64,000 bases of DNA from contig NZ_MRTH01000014.1 of assembly GCF_001956045.1 (NCBI RefSeq), positions 134,086-198,085 on the forward strand, written 5' to 3'. The notes under the pieces were generated by a model. The model did not search any database. It was given only the letters and a program-made list of their open reading frames with translations, and was not told the origin of the DNA. Position 1 is the first letter of the stretch; each line of letters opens with the position of its first letter. Origin of the DNA: Paenibacillus sp. FSL H7-0331 (GTDB lineage: Bacteria; Bacillota; Bacilli; Paenibacillales; NBRC-103111). A program made the position numbers and the translations under genes. Of this stretch, positions 39,536 to 47,963 are shown one piece after another.

Positions 39536-40573
39536 CTAAGTCAGCTGTGGAGTCTTCCTTACCTGATCTACTCTTTCCGATATGAGCTGCACCAGTTCAA
39601 CAACACGACTCGCATAGGCCCATTCATTGTCATACCAAGCTAATACCTTAATTTGATCATGCATGACCATAATAGAAGGACCATCGATAAACGCGGATTT
39701 AGCGCAACCAATATAATCAGCAGATACGAGAGGCTCATCTGTATAACCAACATAGGGTGATAAACTTTTCTCCGATGCCTCTTTCAAAACGGCTTTGACG
39801 CGCTCCAAGCTGTAGGGCTGAGAAACCTTCACTGTCAAATCGATCAATGACACATCCTGTGTCGGAACACGGAGAGAAATTCCCTGAATATGAGAGGCCA
39901 AATGGGGAAGCACGTCTGCAAGTGCCTCACCCACCCCTGTTGTTGTAGGAACAATGGACTCGGTACAAGCCCTTGCTCTCCGTAGATCCTTGTGAGGATT
40001 GTCCAAATGATTCTGGTCAGCTGTGTAGGAGTGGATGGTCGTCATCCAACCTGTTTGAACCTCAAACGCTTGATCCAGAATCAACAAGACAGGGGACAGG
40101 CAGTTGGTTGTACAAGAAGCTGCGGACAAAAGCCGATGCTTACCGGGATCATATTCATGATCATTGACCCCCATCACGATAGTCAGATCCATCTGTTTGC
40201 CTGGAGCTGTGATTAAGACATGAGATGCACCCGCTGCGATATGCTTGCTGGCTCCTTCCCTGTTATTAAACTTGCCTGTTGCATCAACAGCTAGCTGTAC
40301 ATCAAAAAGCCCCCATTGGATACGTTCAGGATTCCGTTCCGAAATAATTTCAATCTGTTGTTCATTAATGATTAAATTTCCATCACGTACCGAGATATTG
40401 GCGTCCCATCTTCCATGTACGGTGTCATATTTCAAAAGGTGAGCAATCGTCTCAACCGGATAAACGCAATTCAGCGCTTTTAACTGAACCGTTGGCTGCT
40501 GATCCGAGCAAATTTTCCTGACCAACAGCCTTCCGATTCTCCCCATTCCACTAATACCTACACCAAGTCCCAA
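39536..40573 (-). CDS. gapB: Glyceraldehyde-3-phosphate dehydrogenase, GapB-like
   Basis: A 345-residue type I GAPDH with the catalytic Cys in SAASCTTNCLSP and the substrate loop DNPHKDLRRARACTESIVPTTTG in recognisable form (key segment HKDLRRARACTESI). It resembles the gluconeogenic NADPH-linked GapB of B. subtilis more than glycolytic GapA. The N-terminal nucleotide loop has GISGMGRIGRLL instead of NGFGRIGR, and the active-site segment has an extra variation (SAASC for SNASC). The start is a TTG at 40573, seven bases after AAGGGGGA. It is a single gene with its own promoter and terminator. Confidence 0.88.
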   Translation of the reverse strand: MGLGVGISGMGRIGRLLVRKICSDQQPTVQLKALNCVYPVETIAHLLKYDTVHGRWDANISVRDGNLIINEQQIEIISERNPERIQWGLFDVQLAVDATGKFNNREGASKHIAAGASHVLITAPGKQMDLTIVMGVNDHEYDPGKHRLLSAASCTTNCLSPVLLILDQAFEVQTGWMTTIHSYTADQNHLDNPHKDLRRARACTESIVPTTTGVGEALADVLPHLASHIQGISLRVPTQDVSLIDLTVKVSQPYSLERVKAVLKEASEKSLSPYVGYTDEPLVSADYIGCAKSAFIDGPSIMVMHDQIKVLAWYDNEWAYASRVVELVQLISERVDQVRKTPQLT

Positions 40574-40597
40574 GTTAAAGTCCCCCTTATACAATTA

Positions 40598-40673
40598 TAT
40601 ATAATACGCTTTATTCGATATTTATTGTATACTAAATAAAGGATATTGTACATAACAAATTTATATAATACGC
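40598..40673 (-). promoter_or_regulatory. gapB promoter region with paired repeats
   Basis: On the minus strand TGTACA (40647-40652) and TACAAT (40624-40629) stand 17 bases apart. The promoter is flanked by two copies of TATATAATACGC (40598-40609 and 40662-40673). TATTGTA also occurs twice, 21 bases apart (40623-40629 and 40644-40650), which places both on one face of the helix. This suggests operator sites for a regulator of gluconeogenesis. In B. subtilis gapB is repressed by CcpN, but the match to its motif is not convincing. Confidence 0.55.
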
Positions 40674-40794
40674 ATATTTCAATTTATTAAGTTATTTACA
40701 TTCATATATTGTGTACTATTGTCGCAAGAAGTGGTTCCCCGGTCAATTTAAGGGGATAGATCTCTTACTGCTCTAGTGCTAATGCTGGGCGCAC

Positions 40795-40825
40795 GTAAAA
40801 AGCCACTCTGACGAGTGGCCTGCTT
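40795..40825 (-). terminator. Intrinsic terminator after the oxidoreductase remnant
   Basis: GCCACTC and GAGTGGC form a 7-bp stem on either side of a four-base loop. On the minus strand TTTTTAC follows. It now ends transcription from the AraC gene, and formerly that of the decayed oxidoreductase. Confidence 0.75.
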
Positions 40826-40882
40826 AGCAAGTATATGCTTCAATTTAATCTACGAGCGGGTTTTTATCCTGACCAAGCTGGA

Positions 40883-41095
40883 TCACGAATTTTGACGATG
40901 GCATTCTTCCATGACAGCAATTTGCTGGCGTACCTGTTGAGGTGTTACCTCAAGTGCTTTACCATGTACGATGGTCTCATACAGCATGCCATAAAAGCTC
41001 TGTGCCATCGTATGGAATAAATCCTTTCCTTGGTCTGCAGGGATATCCCAGCTTTCCTCATACCACTTCAGTGAGTATTGCCCTGCTGCCGAAAT
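40883..41095 (-). pseudogene. C-terminal remnant of a Gfo/Idh/MocA-type oxidoreductase
   Basis: In a frame different from the AraC gene, the minus strand encodes about 70 residues with GQYSLKWYEESWDIP, LYETIVHGKALEVTPQQV and a C-terminal IAVMEECHRQNS before a stop at 40883-40885. The segment with KxLxVTPEQVRxQIAVIEECHRQN is typical of the C-terminal end of Gfo/Idh/MocA family sugar dehydrogenases. No start codon or cofactor domain precedes it; the frame merges into the AraC gene. It is best explained as the leftover of a gene deleted at its 5' side. Confidence 0.6.
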
Positions 41096-41934
41096 TCGCT
41101 TGGACTAAGACCTGTTTCCTTCTTGAATTGATAGCTGAAATAGTGAATGCTGGTGTAATTCAACTGTTCGGCGATATCACTGAGCGTCAGTTCACCAAGA
41201 AGCATCTGTTTCGCTCGCTTCATCCGTTCCGAGATTAAATAATGCTTAGGTGTTCTACCCATCTCTTCCTTAAAGAGCTTCGTAAAATGGATCGGATGGT
41301 ACCCGCACAGATTGGCAAGCTGCTCGACCGTCCACGGCTGCTCGGGATGGATGCGCATGATTTCAAGCGCCGACTCTATTTTACTGGCTTTTCGCGTAAA
41401 GGATTGATCCAGTACATGACGCATGAGACTTGCAATAAGCTCCATCAGCAGAGCTCGCAGCACGAATGCATATCCTGGCTGCTCCAGCTGATATTCCTTC
41501 ACGATTCTTAAGAATATCTGCTCCAGCTCAGGAAGATCAAACCAGGGAGGAATGACGATACTGCCATACTCGGGTATATCCATATGATACGTCGGAGCCT
41601 GACAGGAAAGGTCCTCAAAGGAGCTTTCCCGGATGCGGTAAGCCGGATGGACGGGTACTGGTGAAGGATGAGACCAATGGAAATGAATGCTGTAAAATAA
41701 TGCCTCTGTAAGGGTGTTTAGCTGATTCGGGCTGTCAGGACCAAAGAGCACACACTCCCCCGCCCTGATCCGCTGCTGCTTTTGGTTATACAGTAGCTCT
41801 GCTTCTCCCTCGATAACATAAAAAAACTGCCAGTCGGGGATCGTTCTGGGACCCCAGGTTACATCTGCGTCCACTCGGCTGCGGTGAGCGAAATTAATCG
41901 TTGGCGTCAGCGTCAGAAGGGAACCTACGTTCAT
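41068..41934 (-). CDS. AraC-family transcriptional regulator with cupin domain
   Basis: A 288-residue regulator: N-terminal cupin sensor (WGPRTIPDWQFFYVIEGEAEL, with GECVLFGPDSPN) and a C-terminal double helix-turn-helix (WTVEQLANLCGYHPIHFTKLFKEEMG and LSDIAEQLNYTSIHYFSYQFK, given in short: FTKLFKEEMGRTP is diagnostic). It is divergent from the phytanoyl-CoA dioxygenase-like gene with a 136-base gap, and is the likely local regulator of that gene and the next. Its 3' end overlaps the oxidoreductase remnant. Confidence 0.9.
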   Translation of the reverse strand: MNVGSLLTLTPTINFAHRSRVDADVTWGPRTIPDWQFFYVIEGEAELLYNQKQQRIRAGECVLFGPDSPNQLNTLTEALFYSIHFHWSHPSPVPVHPAYRIRESSFEDLSCQAPTYHMDIPEYGSIVIPPWFDLPELEQIFLRIVKEYQLEQPGYAFVLRALLMELIASLMRHVLDQSFTRKASKIESALEIMRIHPEQPWTVEQLANLCGYHPIHFTKLFKEEMGRTPKHYLISERMKRAKQMLLGELTLSDIAEQLNYTSIHYFSYQFKKETGLSPSEFRQQGNTH

Positions 41935-42070
41935 TAGTAAGTCACTCCTACTAGGATATTGGAAAAGTGTAAATGCCTCTTGGTTTTGTCTAAATACGTA
42001 CCGTTCACAAGTTCTTATACTTAACTATATCACCACAAATAAGCTGGTTTCAATGAGAGGGGAATACTAC

Positions 42071-42889
42071 ATGCTGAACGCGGCGCAGATCGAGGAATTT
42101 GAACGGAATGGATTTTTAAAAGGTGGGGTTGTGCTGGATGACAGCGAGGTTGAACGGCTGCGTGAGGAGCTGGATCTCGTTATGGAAGGGAAATCGGTCA
42201 AGCAGCCGGTTCTAAACCGTAATATGAAGGAAGGCGAATCCCCCTATGACGGGATGAAAATGGTCGCCAACGAGAAGGTCATTCAAATCGTCAATATCTG
42301 GATGGTAAGTGAGGCCTTTCTACAGCACGCAGGTCATTCCCGTATTTGCGAAGAGATCGCTCAGTTATGTCAGACCGATACGCTTCGTATATGGCATGAT
42401 CAGATTCAATACAAGCCACCAGTAACGGGTGGACCGACGGCATGGCATCAGGATCATCCGTTGTGGCCGATCATTCAGCCTGCCGATCTTGTCAGCGCCT
42501 GGGTTGCCCTTGATGATGCAGTTATCGACAATGGCTGCATGTGGATGGTTCCGGGGAGTCACAAATGGGGAGATCAGCAAAAATATTTGGCCAGCAACGA
42601 GCAGTTTATGCCTTATCACCGCAAGCCCGAATTACTCCCGGAAGGTGCGGATCTAACAGCAGTTCCCTTTGAGATCAAGAAAGGGCAGGTTGGCTATCAT
42701 CATTCCCTGACCTGGCACGGAAGCCCGAATAATCGATCAAATATGAAACGCCGAGCCATTGCTGTCCATTATATGCCGGGTCATACCCGCTACGAGCCAT
42801 CCGGAAAACATCCGATGCTGCCCTATGTGGATATTAAACAGGGAGATATTTTGGCTGGGGAGCATTTTCCAGTTGTATATCAAAAATAA
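42071..42889 (+). CDS. Phytanoyl-CoA dioxygenase (PhyH) family Fe(II)/2-oxoglutarate oxygenase
   Basis: A 272-residue oxygenase with the iron-binding HxD in AWHQDHPLWPI and the distal His in HHSLTWHGSPNNRS, followed by RRAIAVHYMP, where the Arg would hold 2-oxoglutarate. The ATG at 42071 follows AGAGGGGAATACTAC. The substrate is unknown; bacterial members hydroxylate diverse small molecules. It is paired with a beta-propeller protein gene 37 bases downstream, and the pair is divergent from an AraC regulator. Confidence 0.9.
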   Translation: MLNAAQIEEFERNGFLKGGVVLDDSEVERLREELDLVMEGKSVKQPVLNRNMKEGESPYDGMKMVANEKVIQIVNIWMVSEAFLQHAGHSRICEEIAQLCQTDTLRIWHDQIQYKPPVTGGPTAWHQDHPLWPIIQPADLVSAWVALDDAVIDNGCMWMVPGSHKWGDQQKYLASNEQFMPYHRKPELLPEGADLTAVPFEIKKGQVGYHHSLTWHGSPNNRSNMKRRAIAVHYMPGHTRYEPSGKHPMLPYVDIKQGDILAGEHFPVVYQK

Positions 42890-42926
42890 TGATATGATTA
42901 TGTAAATCCCAATGGAGAGGAGATCG

Positions 42927-43868
42927 ATGAGAATATTGAATACACACGTGATCGGTTGTGCTTCACATGCCTATGTAATAGCGGAGGGTTGGGGTAAACT
43001 GCCTGCAAACATGGCTTATGGCTATACCCACGGCGTATGCGTTGATTCGCAGGATAATGTCTATGTGCATCATACAGGTAAGGAACCCGTTATTGTGTTT
43101 GACAGGGACGGCCGCTTTCTTACATCATGGGGCAAGGAATTTGAGGGGGGAGCCCACGGCTTCTACCTGCATCAGGATCAGGATGGCAAGGAATATTTGT
43201 ATTTTACAGACAGGTTGCGCGGGCTCCTGGTTAAAACCACTACAGACGGGACGCTGATATGGGAGCAAGGACAGCCCGACCGTCCAGACCTTTATGATGC
43301 CTCGCGGCGCTATGTTCCCACAGATGTATGTGTCGCTCCGAATGGAGACATCTATGTGGCTGACGGATATGGACAATATTATATTCACCAGTACAATGCG
43401 GAAGGCAGTTATATCCGTTCATGGGGAGGCCGCGGCTCCGATCCGGGCCAGCTGCTGGAGCCGCACGGGATTTCTGTCAATTTGCGCGGCAATGAACCAG
43501 AGCTGTATGTCGCGGACCGTAGAAACCATCGCATTCAGGTATTCACACTGGATGGTCAGCACAAACGTTTTATGGAGCATAATCTCGATTTACCCTGCAG
43601 CTTTTATTTTTTCGGTGATGAGGTTTATATTCCCGATTTGGACAGCCGCGTAACGATTCTGGATAAGAACGATCGTTTGATCACCCATCTTGGAGAGGAT
43701 CAGCAGGCGTACAAACAACAAGGATGGCCTAACCTGCCCAAAGCATACTTCCGACCTGACAAGTTTAGCTCCCCGCACGGAGTATGCGTAGATTCCCGCG
43801 GAGATGTCTATGTGGTTGAATGGACTGCTGAGGGTCGCCTAACGAAGCTGATCCGACAAAGGGAGTAG
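42927..43868 (+). CDS. NHL-repeat six-bladed beta-propeller protein
   Basis: A 313-residue protein without signal peptide. It has several NHL-type blades: HGVCVDSQDNVYVHHTGKEPV, PTDVCVAPNGDIYVADGYG, PHGISVNLRGNEPELYVADRRNHRIQVF and PHGVCVDSRGDVYVVEW (each shown in part). Such propellers act as binding scaffolds or as lactonases and lyases; which applies is not clear. The ATG at 42927 follows GGAGAGGAG. It is likely co-transcribed with the PhyH-like gene. Confidence 0.85.
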   Translation: MRILNTHVIGCASHAYVIAEGWGKLPANMAYGYTHGVCVDSQDNVYVHHTGKEPVIVFDRDGRFLTSWGKEFEGGAHGFYLHQDQDGKEYLYFTDRLRGLLVKTTTDGTLIWEQGQPDRPDLYDASRRYVPTDVCVAPNGDIYVADGYGQYYIHQYNAEGSYIRSWGGRGSDPGQLLEPHGISVNLRGNEPELYVADRRNHRIQVFTLDGQHKRFMEHNLDLPCSFYFFGDEVYIPDLDSRVTILDKNDRLITHLGEDQQAYKQQGWPNLPKAYFRPDKFSSPHGVCVDSRGDVYVVEWTAEGRLTKLIRQRE

Positions 43869-43939
43869 ACAAAGGTGACATATCCAATTGCTGTATCCTT
43901 TACGCTATAGGATGGATTGCTTCTCAGTTACTTGAGTTG

Positions 43940-44605
43940 TTACTTGAGTTCAACGGCTCTTACGAACGAAGCCTCCTGCACAATCGGCAGTAATTGCTCC
44001 ACTCTGTACGATCCAGGAAATCTTACTATCATCTCCAATGTAATGTCTTCCGAGTTGATTCCATTGCTTTCGGCATGAAAGCTAAGAATAGAAATATGTT
44101 TCTCTTCCAGCAGCTGTTGAATTTGGGATGTCGCCCCTGGCTCGTTCGTAATTCGAATAACCAGCTGTTCCGTTTTGGGGGAGGATAACCAATTGAAACG
44201 GCCATGTAAAAGCTTTTGAGCGACAAAAATAATGATAGCCACGCCTGCCCCCAATACGTACAAACCGGCTCCAATAGCCATACCTACCCCTGCAGTAGCC
44301 CATATACCTGCTGCAGTGGTAAGTCCTTTTATGGTCAGTCGCTGCATAAAAATCATCCCTGCTCCCAGAAACCCTACCCCGCTCACCACCTGAGCAGCAA
44401 TACGCGATGGATCGAAAGCTACATTCTCCCACCCGTTTTGGTCCTGAAAACCATATTTAGAAATAATCATCATCAGAGAAGCACCGAGTGCAACAACAAA
44501 ATGTGTACGAATCCCCGCTTCCTTCATGCGATTTTTTCGTTCATACCCAACCAACGCGCCACAAATTCCTGCTAAAATAACCCGCAGCAAATACTCATAT
44601 TGCAT
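43940..44605 (-). CDS. MgtC/SapB family membrane protein
   Basis: A 221-residue protein with four N-terminal helices bearing the MgtC signature (ICGALVGYERKNRMKEAGIRTH, in short LVGYERKNRMKEAGIRTH). A C-terminal cytoplasmic ACT-like domain follows (about residues 145-221). Family members help growth in low Mg and can affect the ATP synthase in pathogens; the role here is unknown. The ATG at 44605 is preceded by GGAGGCTGG. I see no Mg riboswitch upstream. Confidence 0.88.
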   Translation of the reverse strand: MQYEYLLRVILAGICGALVGYERKNRMKEAGIRTHFVVALGASLMMIISKYGFQDQNGWENVAFDPSRIAAQVVSGVGFLGAGMIFMQRLTIKGLTTAAGIWATAGVGMAIGAGLYVLGAGVAIIIFVAQKLLHGRFNWLSSPKTEQLVIRITNEPGATSQIQQLLEEKHISILSFHAESNGINSEDITLEMIVRFPGSYRVEQLLPIVQEASFVRAVELK

Positions 44606-44958
44606 AATGACCAGCCTCCACACTTTTAATATCTATTAATGAGTGCGCTTCCCTATCAGGGGTTAGCACGAATAAGGTGATCTGTCTTTCATATTTACTG
44701 ATTTAATGTGTTTCATATTACACCTGTGTTTTAGATAAATAAAGTTCTGCGATCTCTGGGTAATAGCGAGCAAAGTGAATCTTGTTATTGATGTTGGTCA
44801 AGTCGATAGCAGACTCATCTCCCTGTCCCAATTCAGGTTTTACTTGTTTGAAAACCAAAATTGATAAATTTTTCTATCAAATTTTTGTAAAATGCTGTAT
44901 ATTAATCAGTATTAGTATGTATATTACATAATTTTGTCGTAAAAAGGAGAAATATATC
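44606..44958. other. Spacer with a possible coding remnant between mgtC-like and TM2 genes
   Basis: This 353-base gap shows no complete gene. On the minus strand a frame ending at 44718 reads, for about 50 codons, as ordinary protein (for example DLTNINNKIHFARYYPEIAE) but lacks a start, and stops lie just upstream. It looks like the decayed tail of an unidentified gene. The plus-strand side next to the TM2 gene is very AT-rich, with likely promoter material before 44940. Confidence 0.35.
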
Positions 44959-45282
44959 TTGGATAATCTCATGCTAAAAAGAGACCTTACGTCAGAACAG
45001 TTGTCGATGGTTGGCAGCGAAGTGGAAATTAGAAAGAAAAGTAAGACCATCGCTTATGTATTATGGTGGTTTACTGGCGTTTTAGGAGGTCACCGTTTTT
45101 ATCTTGGTGATATCGGTTATGCTATCTGCTTGCTCTTATTTGGATGGCTCACTGCTTTTATCTGGAATTTAGTAGACGTATTCTTCATTGGTAAGCGATT
45201 GGAACAAAAGACTACACAGCTTGAATATGAGGTTATTCAACGGGTCAAGCTCGTTACTGGATCCAAAACTGCTTCTGTATAA
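44959..45282 (+). CDS. TM2-domain membrane protein
   Basis: A 107-residue protein with a short N-terminal hydrophilic part and a TM2 domain: KSKTIAYVLWWFTGVLGGHRFYLGD then AICLLLFGWLTAFIWNLVDVF, two helices joined by a tight turn with the conserved GGHRFYLG. The first codon is TTG, nine bases after AAGGAG. Function is unknown for bacterial TM2 proteins. Confidence 0.85.
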   Translation: MDNLMLKRDLTSEQLSMVGSEVEIRKKSKTIAYVLWWFTGVLGGHRFYLGDIGYAICLLLFGWLTAFIWNLVDVFFIGKRLEQKTTQLEYEVIQRVKLVTGSKTASV

Positions 45283-45601
45283 GAATGGAAAGCCATACGT
45301 TAACCCTGCGATCCCAAAGTTTAGCGCTTACATTTTTGTATTGACGTTCATCGCAGCTTGTAGTAATATCTATTTGACCAAACAAATATTAGTTTAAAAC
45401 CCAATTTCATACATTAATTTTAATAACATGTTACCACAAGGGCATTAGTTATTGAAGAGTGCAAGTCTCTTCTATAACTATGCCCTTTTTTATTTTGTTT
45501 CGAGCATTCTGAAAAGGAGGGCGCCCGAACAATCACGGTAATCTAGAAGCTGCATGATCCAAACTAGTCCACCAAACCATAAAAAGAAGGAGAACGATCT
45601 C
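45283..45601 (+). terminator. Region after the TM2 gene: out-of-frame tail and terminator
   Basis: Directly after the TM2 stop, another plus frame encodes NPAIPKFSAYIFVLTFIA and ends at 45397. It could be a frameshifted extension with a third hydrophobic segment, or chance. At about 45436-45492 a long stem (AAGGGCAT...ATGCCCTT with an inner GAAGAG/CTCTTC) followed by TTTTTT is a clear terminator on the plus strand. The remaining bases are the leader of the next binding-protein gene, with AGAAGGAG before its start. Confidence 0.65.
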
Positions 45602-46945
45602 ATGAAATTACGTAAACTTTCCTTGACGGTAATGACAGCAATGCTGGCAGTAATGGCTGCCGGCTGCGGCAGCTCTACAGAAGTCGCGAAACCGGCAACA
45701 CCCACCACCCCCAATGCAGGTTCAGACACAAAAAAAGCAGGTGCAACAAAACTGACAGGCGATTTCGAAATCCAATACTTCGTCGGCGGTTATGGCGATA
45801 AATGGTGGAAGAAAGTAATCGCAGACTTTCAAGCAGCTAACCCTGAATTGAAAATTAAAGAGAGCGCCGGGCCCAAAATCAACGAACAAAACAAACCACG
45901 TTGGATTGGTGGCACTCCACCTGATTTTGTCTATATTGACGGACCGGAGCTGAACGACCGTCAAATGGTAACCGACGGACAGCTGGAGGATTTAACCGAA
46001 TACCTGAAGGATGCCAAAAACATAAACGGCGACAAAATTCTGGATTTGCTTGCCCAAAAGCCGAATCAGTACGATGGCAAGCTTTACACGGTTCCGCTTG
46101 TACTGAACTCTTGGGGTATTTTCTGGGATAAAGCTTTATTCAAAGAGAAGGGCTGGGACGCTCCCAATGATTTCCCTTCTTTCTTGGAGGTTAGCGACAA
46201 AATTAAAGCAAGCGGTACTAACCCTTTCATTCATACTGGTAAGTACCCGTATTATATTAACCGTGCGTTCCTGTACCCGGCCATTGTATCTGCCAACAAC
46301 AACGATTACAAGGTCCTTGAAAATATGAGCGAATCCAAAGCTGAAGCTTTCTCGACCCCTGCAGTTTTGGCAGGCTTGAACAAAATCGTGCAGCTGCGTG
46401 ACAAAGGATTCATCGACAAAGCATCGGTGCAAATTAACCACACGGATTCCCAATCGTTGTTCCTTCAGCACAAAGATGCTTTCATTCCGAACGGATTGTG
46501 GCTGCCTAATGAAATGTCAAAAGACGTACCTAAAGGCTTCGATTTTGGATTCACCCCTTCCATTACACAAGAAAAAGGCGGAAAAGTGGTTGCATACACT
46601 TCAACCGCAACCGTAGCTATTGCGAAAAAAGCGAAAAACAAGGAAACGGCAAAAGCATTCCTGGCCTTCATTTTCTCTAAAGAGCAAGCCTCGCAGTGGG
46701 CAGAATTAAGCGGTGCTCCTTCCAACATTAAAGGAGATATCAGCAGCTCCAAAGCACCTAACTTTGTTAAAGATGCAGCGGCTGCCCTAACTTCCTCCAA
46801 TACGGTTGTAGTTCCGGACTTCAAGTTTAACGCTGATGTAGACAAAGCGATGGAGGATGCAACAGTCGCATTAACGATCGGCACGATTACGCCTGATGAG
46901 TGGGTAAAACGCGTAAGCGAGGCTGCCAAAAAGGCGAAAAAGTAG
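45602..46945 (+). CDS. Extracellular sugar-binding lipoprotein, family 1
   Basis: A 447-residue lipoprotein with a signal sequence ending in the lipobox MAAGC (lipidated Cys near residue 21). A binding domain follows (WWKKVIADFQAANPELKIKE, FVYIDGPELNDRQM, NGLWLPNEMSKDVPKG). The ATG at 45602 follows AAGGAGAAC. It feeds the two permeases that follow. The proximity to an N-acetylglucosamine-type PTS suggests an amino-sugar oligosaccharide, but that is inference only. Confidence 0.9.
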   Translation: MKLRKLSLTVMTAMLAVMAAGCGSSTEVAKPATPTTPNAGSDTKKAGATKLTGDFEIQYFVGGYGDKWWKKVIADFQAANPELKIKESAGPKINEQNKPRWIGGTPPDFVYIDGPELNDRQMVTDGQLEDLTEYLKDAKNINGDKILDLLAQKPNQYDGKLYTVPLVLNSWGIFWDKALFKEKGWDAPNDFPSFLEVSDKIKASGTNPFIHTGKYPYYINRAFLYPAIVSANNNDYKVLENMSESKAEAFSTPAVLAGLNKIVQLRDKGFIDKASVQINHTDSQSLFLQHKDAFIPNGLWLPNEMSKDVPKGFDFGFTPSITQEKGGKVVAYTSTATVAIAKKAKNKETAKAFLAFIFSKEQASQWAELSGAPSNIKGDISSSKAPNFVKDAAAALTSSNTVVVPDFKFNADVDKAMEDATVALTIGTITPDEWVKRVSEAAKKAKK

Positions 46946-47030
46946 GCTTTAACAAGTGAGATGGGATTGTGTGGAGGAATCTTCTTTCGATTCCTCCGCT
47001 ATAGTTGCCAAGAGAGAAGGTGAATTACGA

Positions 47031-47936
47031 GTGAGAACAAGATCAGCACTGTGGAGACGGAAGCTATTTATCGCTGCATTCATTATTCCGACTTTTCTGT
47101 TCTTTTGCCTGTTCATGGTATATCCGGTTGTGCAGGCGTTATATAACTCCTTTTTTGATTGGTCGGGAGGTTCGGAAACAAAGGAATTCGTAGGACTGGG
47201 TAACTTTAAGGAGCTTCTTTCGGACCCTATTATGCATATTGCTATCGGCAACGATTATTTCTTGGTCGTAGGTAAAGTAATTGGAATTATGATTATTGCC
47301 ACATTTTTTGCCGTTGCGCTTACACGCTTCAACATCAGAGGCTCTGGCTTTTTCCGTGCTATCTTTTTTATTCCAAATGTTATTTCGGTCGTTGTCATAG
47401 GGGTTTTGTGGAATTTTATATACAATCCTCAAATTGGCTTTCTAAACGCTTTTCTATCTTTATTTACAGAAAATAAGGTGGATATCACTTGGCTCGGCTT
47501 TCCTCAACATACGATCTGGATGCTGTTACCTCCGACCATTTGGGCTGGTATTGGCTTCTATATGATTCTCATGATTGCTGCAATAGTGAATATTCCCGCT
47601 TCGTATTATGAATCGGCCAATATAGACGGTGCCAATCAGTGGAGACAGTTTACAAACATCACCGTACCGCTTATTTGGGAGCAAATGAAGGTTTCCATTC
47701 TGAATATCGTGTTTACGACGCTGAACGGCTCGTTCGTTATTGTATGGATTATGACAGTCGGAGGACCCGACAACACCACTCAGGTTATGGGATCTTATTT
47801 ATATCAAATGGCCTTTAGGCAGTATCACTTTGGTTACGGAGCAGCCATCGGGGTCGTCATTCTGGTGATGTCGCTCATTACGACTCTAGTGCTGCAACGG
47901 TTGATGAAACGCGATACGATTGAGATGGGCCAATGA
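47031..47936 (+). CDS. Sugar ABC transporter permease, MalF type
   Basis: A 301-residue protein with six helices and the EAA loop ESANIDGANQWRQFTNITVPL. The start is a GTG at 47031, eight bases after GAAGGTG, giving the usual basic N-terminus before the first helix. It forms the import channel with the next protein; no ATPase gene follows. Confidence 0.9.
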   Translation: MRTRSALWRRKLFIAAFIIPTFLFFCLFMVYPVVQALYNSFFDWSGGSETKEFVGLGNFKELLSDPIMHIAIGNDYFLVVGKVIGIMIIATFFAVALTRFNIRGSGFFRAIFFIPNVISVVVIGVLWNFIYNPQIGFLNAFLSLFTENKVDITWLGFPQHTIWMLLPPTIWAGIGFYMILMIAAIVNIPASYYESANIDGANQWRQFTNITVPLIWEQMKVSILNIVFTTLNGSFVIVWIMTVGGPDNTTQVMGSYLYQMAFRQYHFGYGAAIGVVILVMSLITTLVLQRLMKRDTIEMGQ

Positions 47937-47963
47937 TAAGTACAGTTACGAAGGAGGGGGATC

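Noticed and set aside
40598..40673. CcpN operator at gapB
   Set aside because: The repeats do not fit the B. subtilis CcpN motif well enough to name the regulator.
44606..44720. Mg-sensing (M-box) riboswitch before the MgtC-like gene
   Set aside because: The leader is short and lacks the long conserved M-box arrangement.
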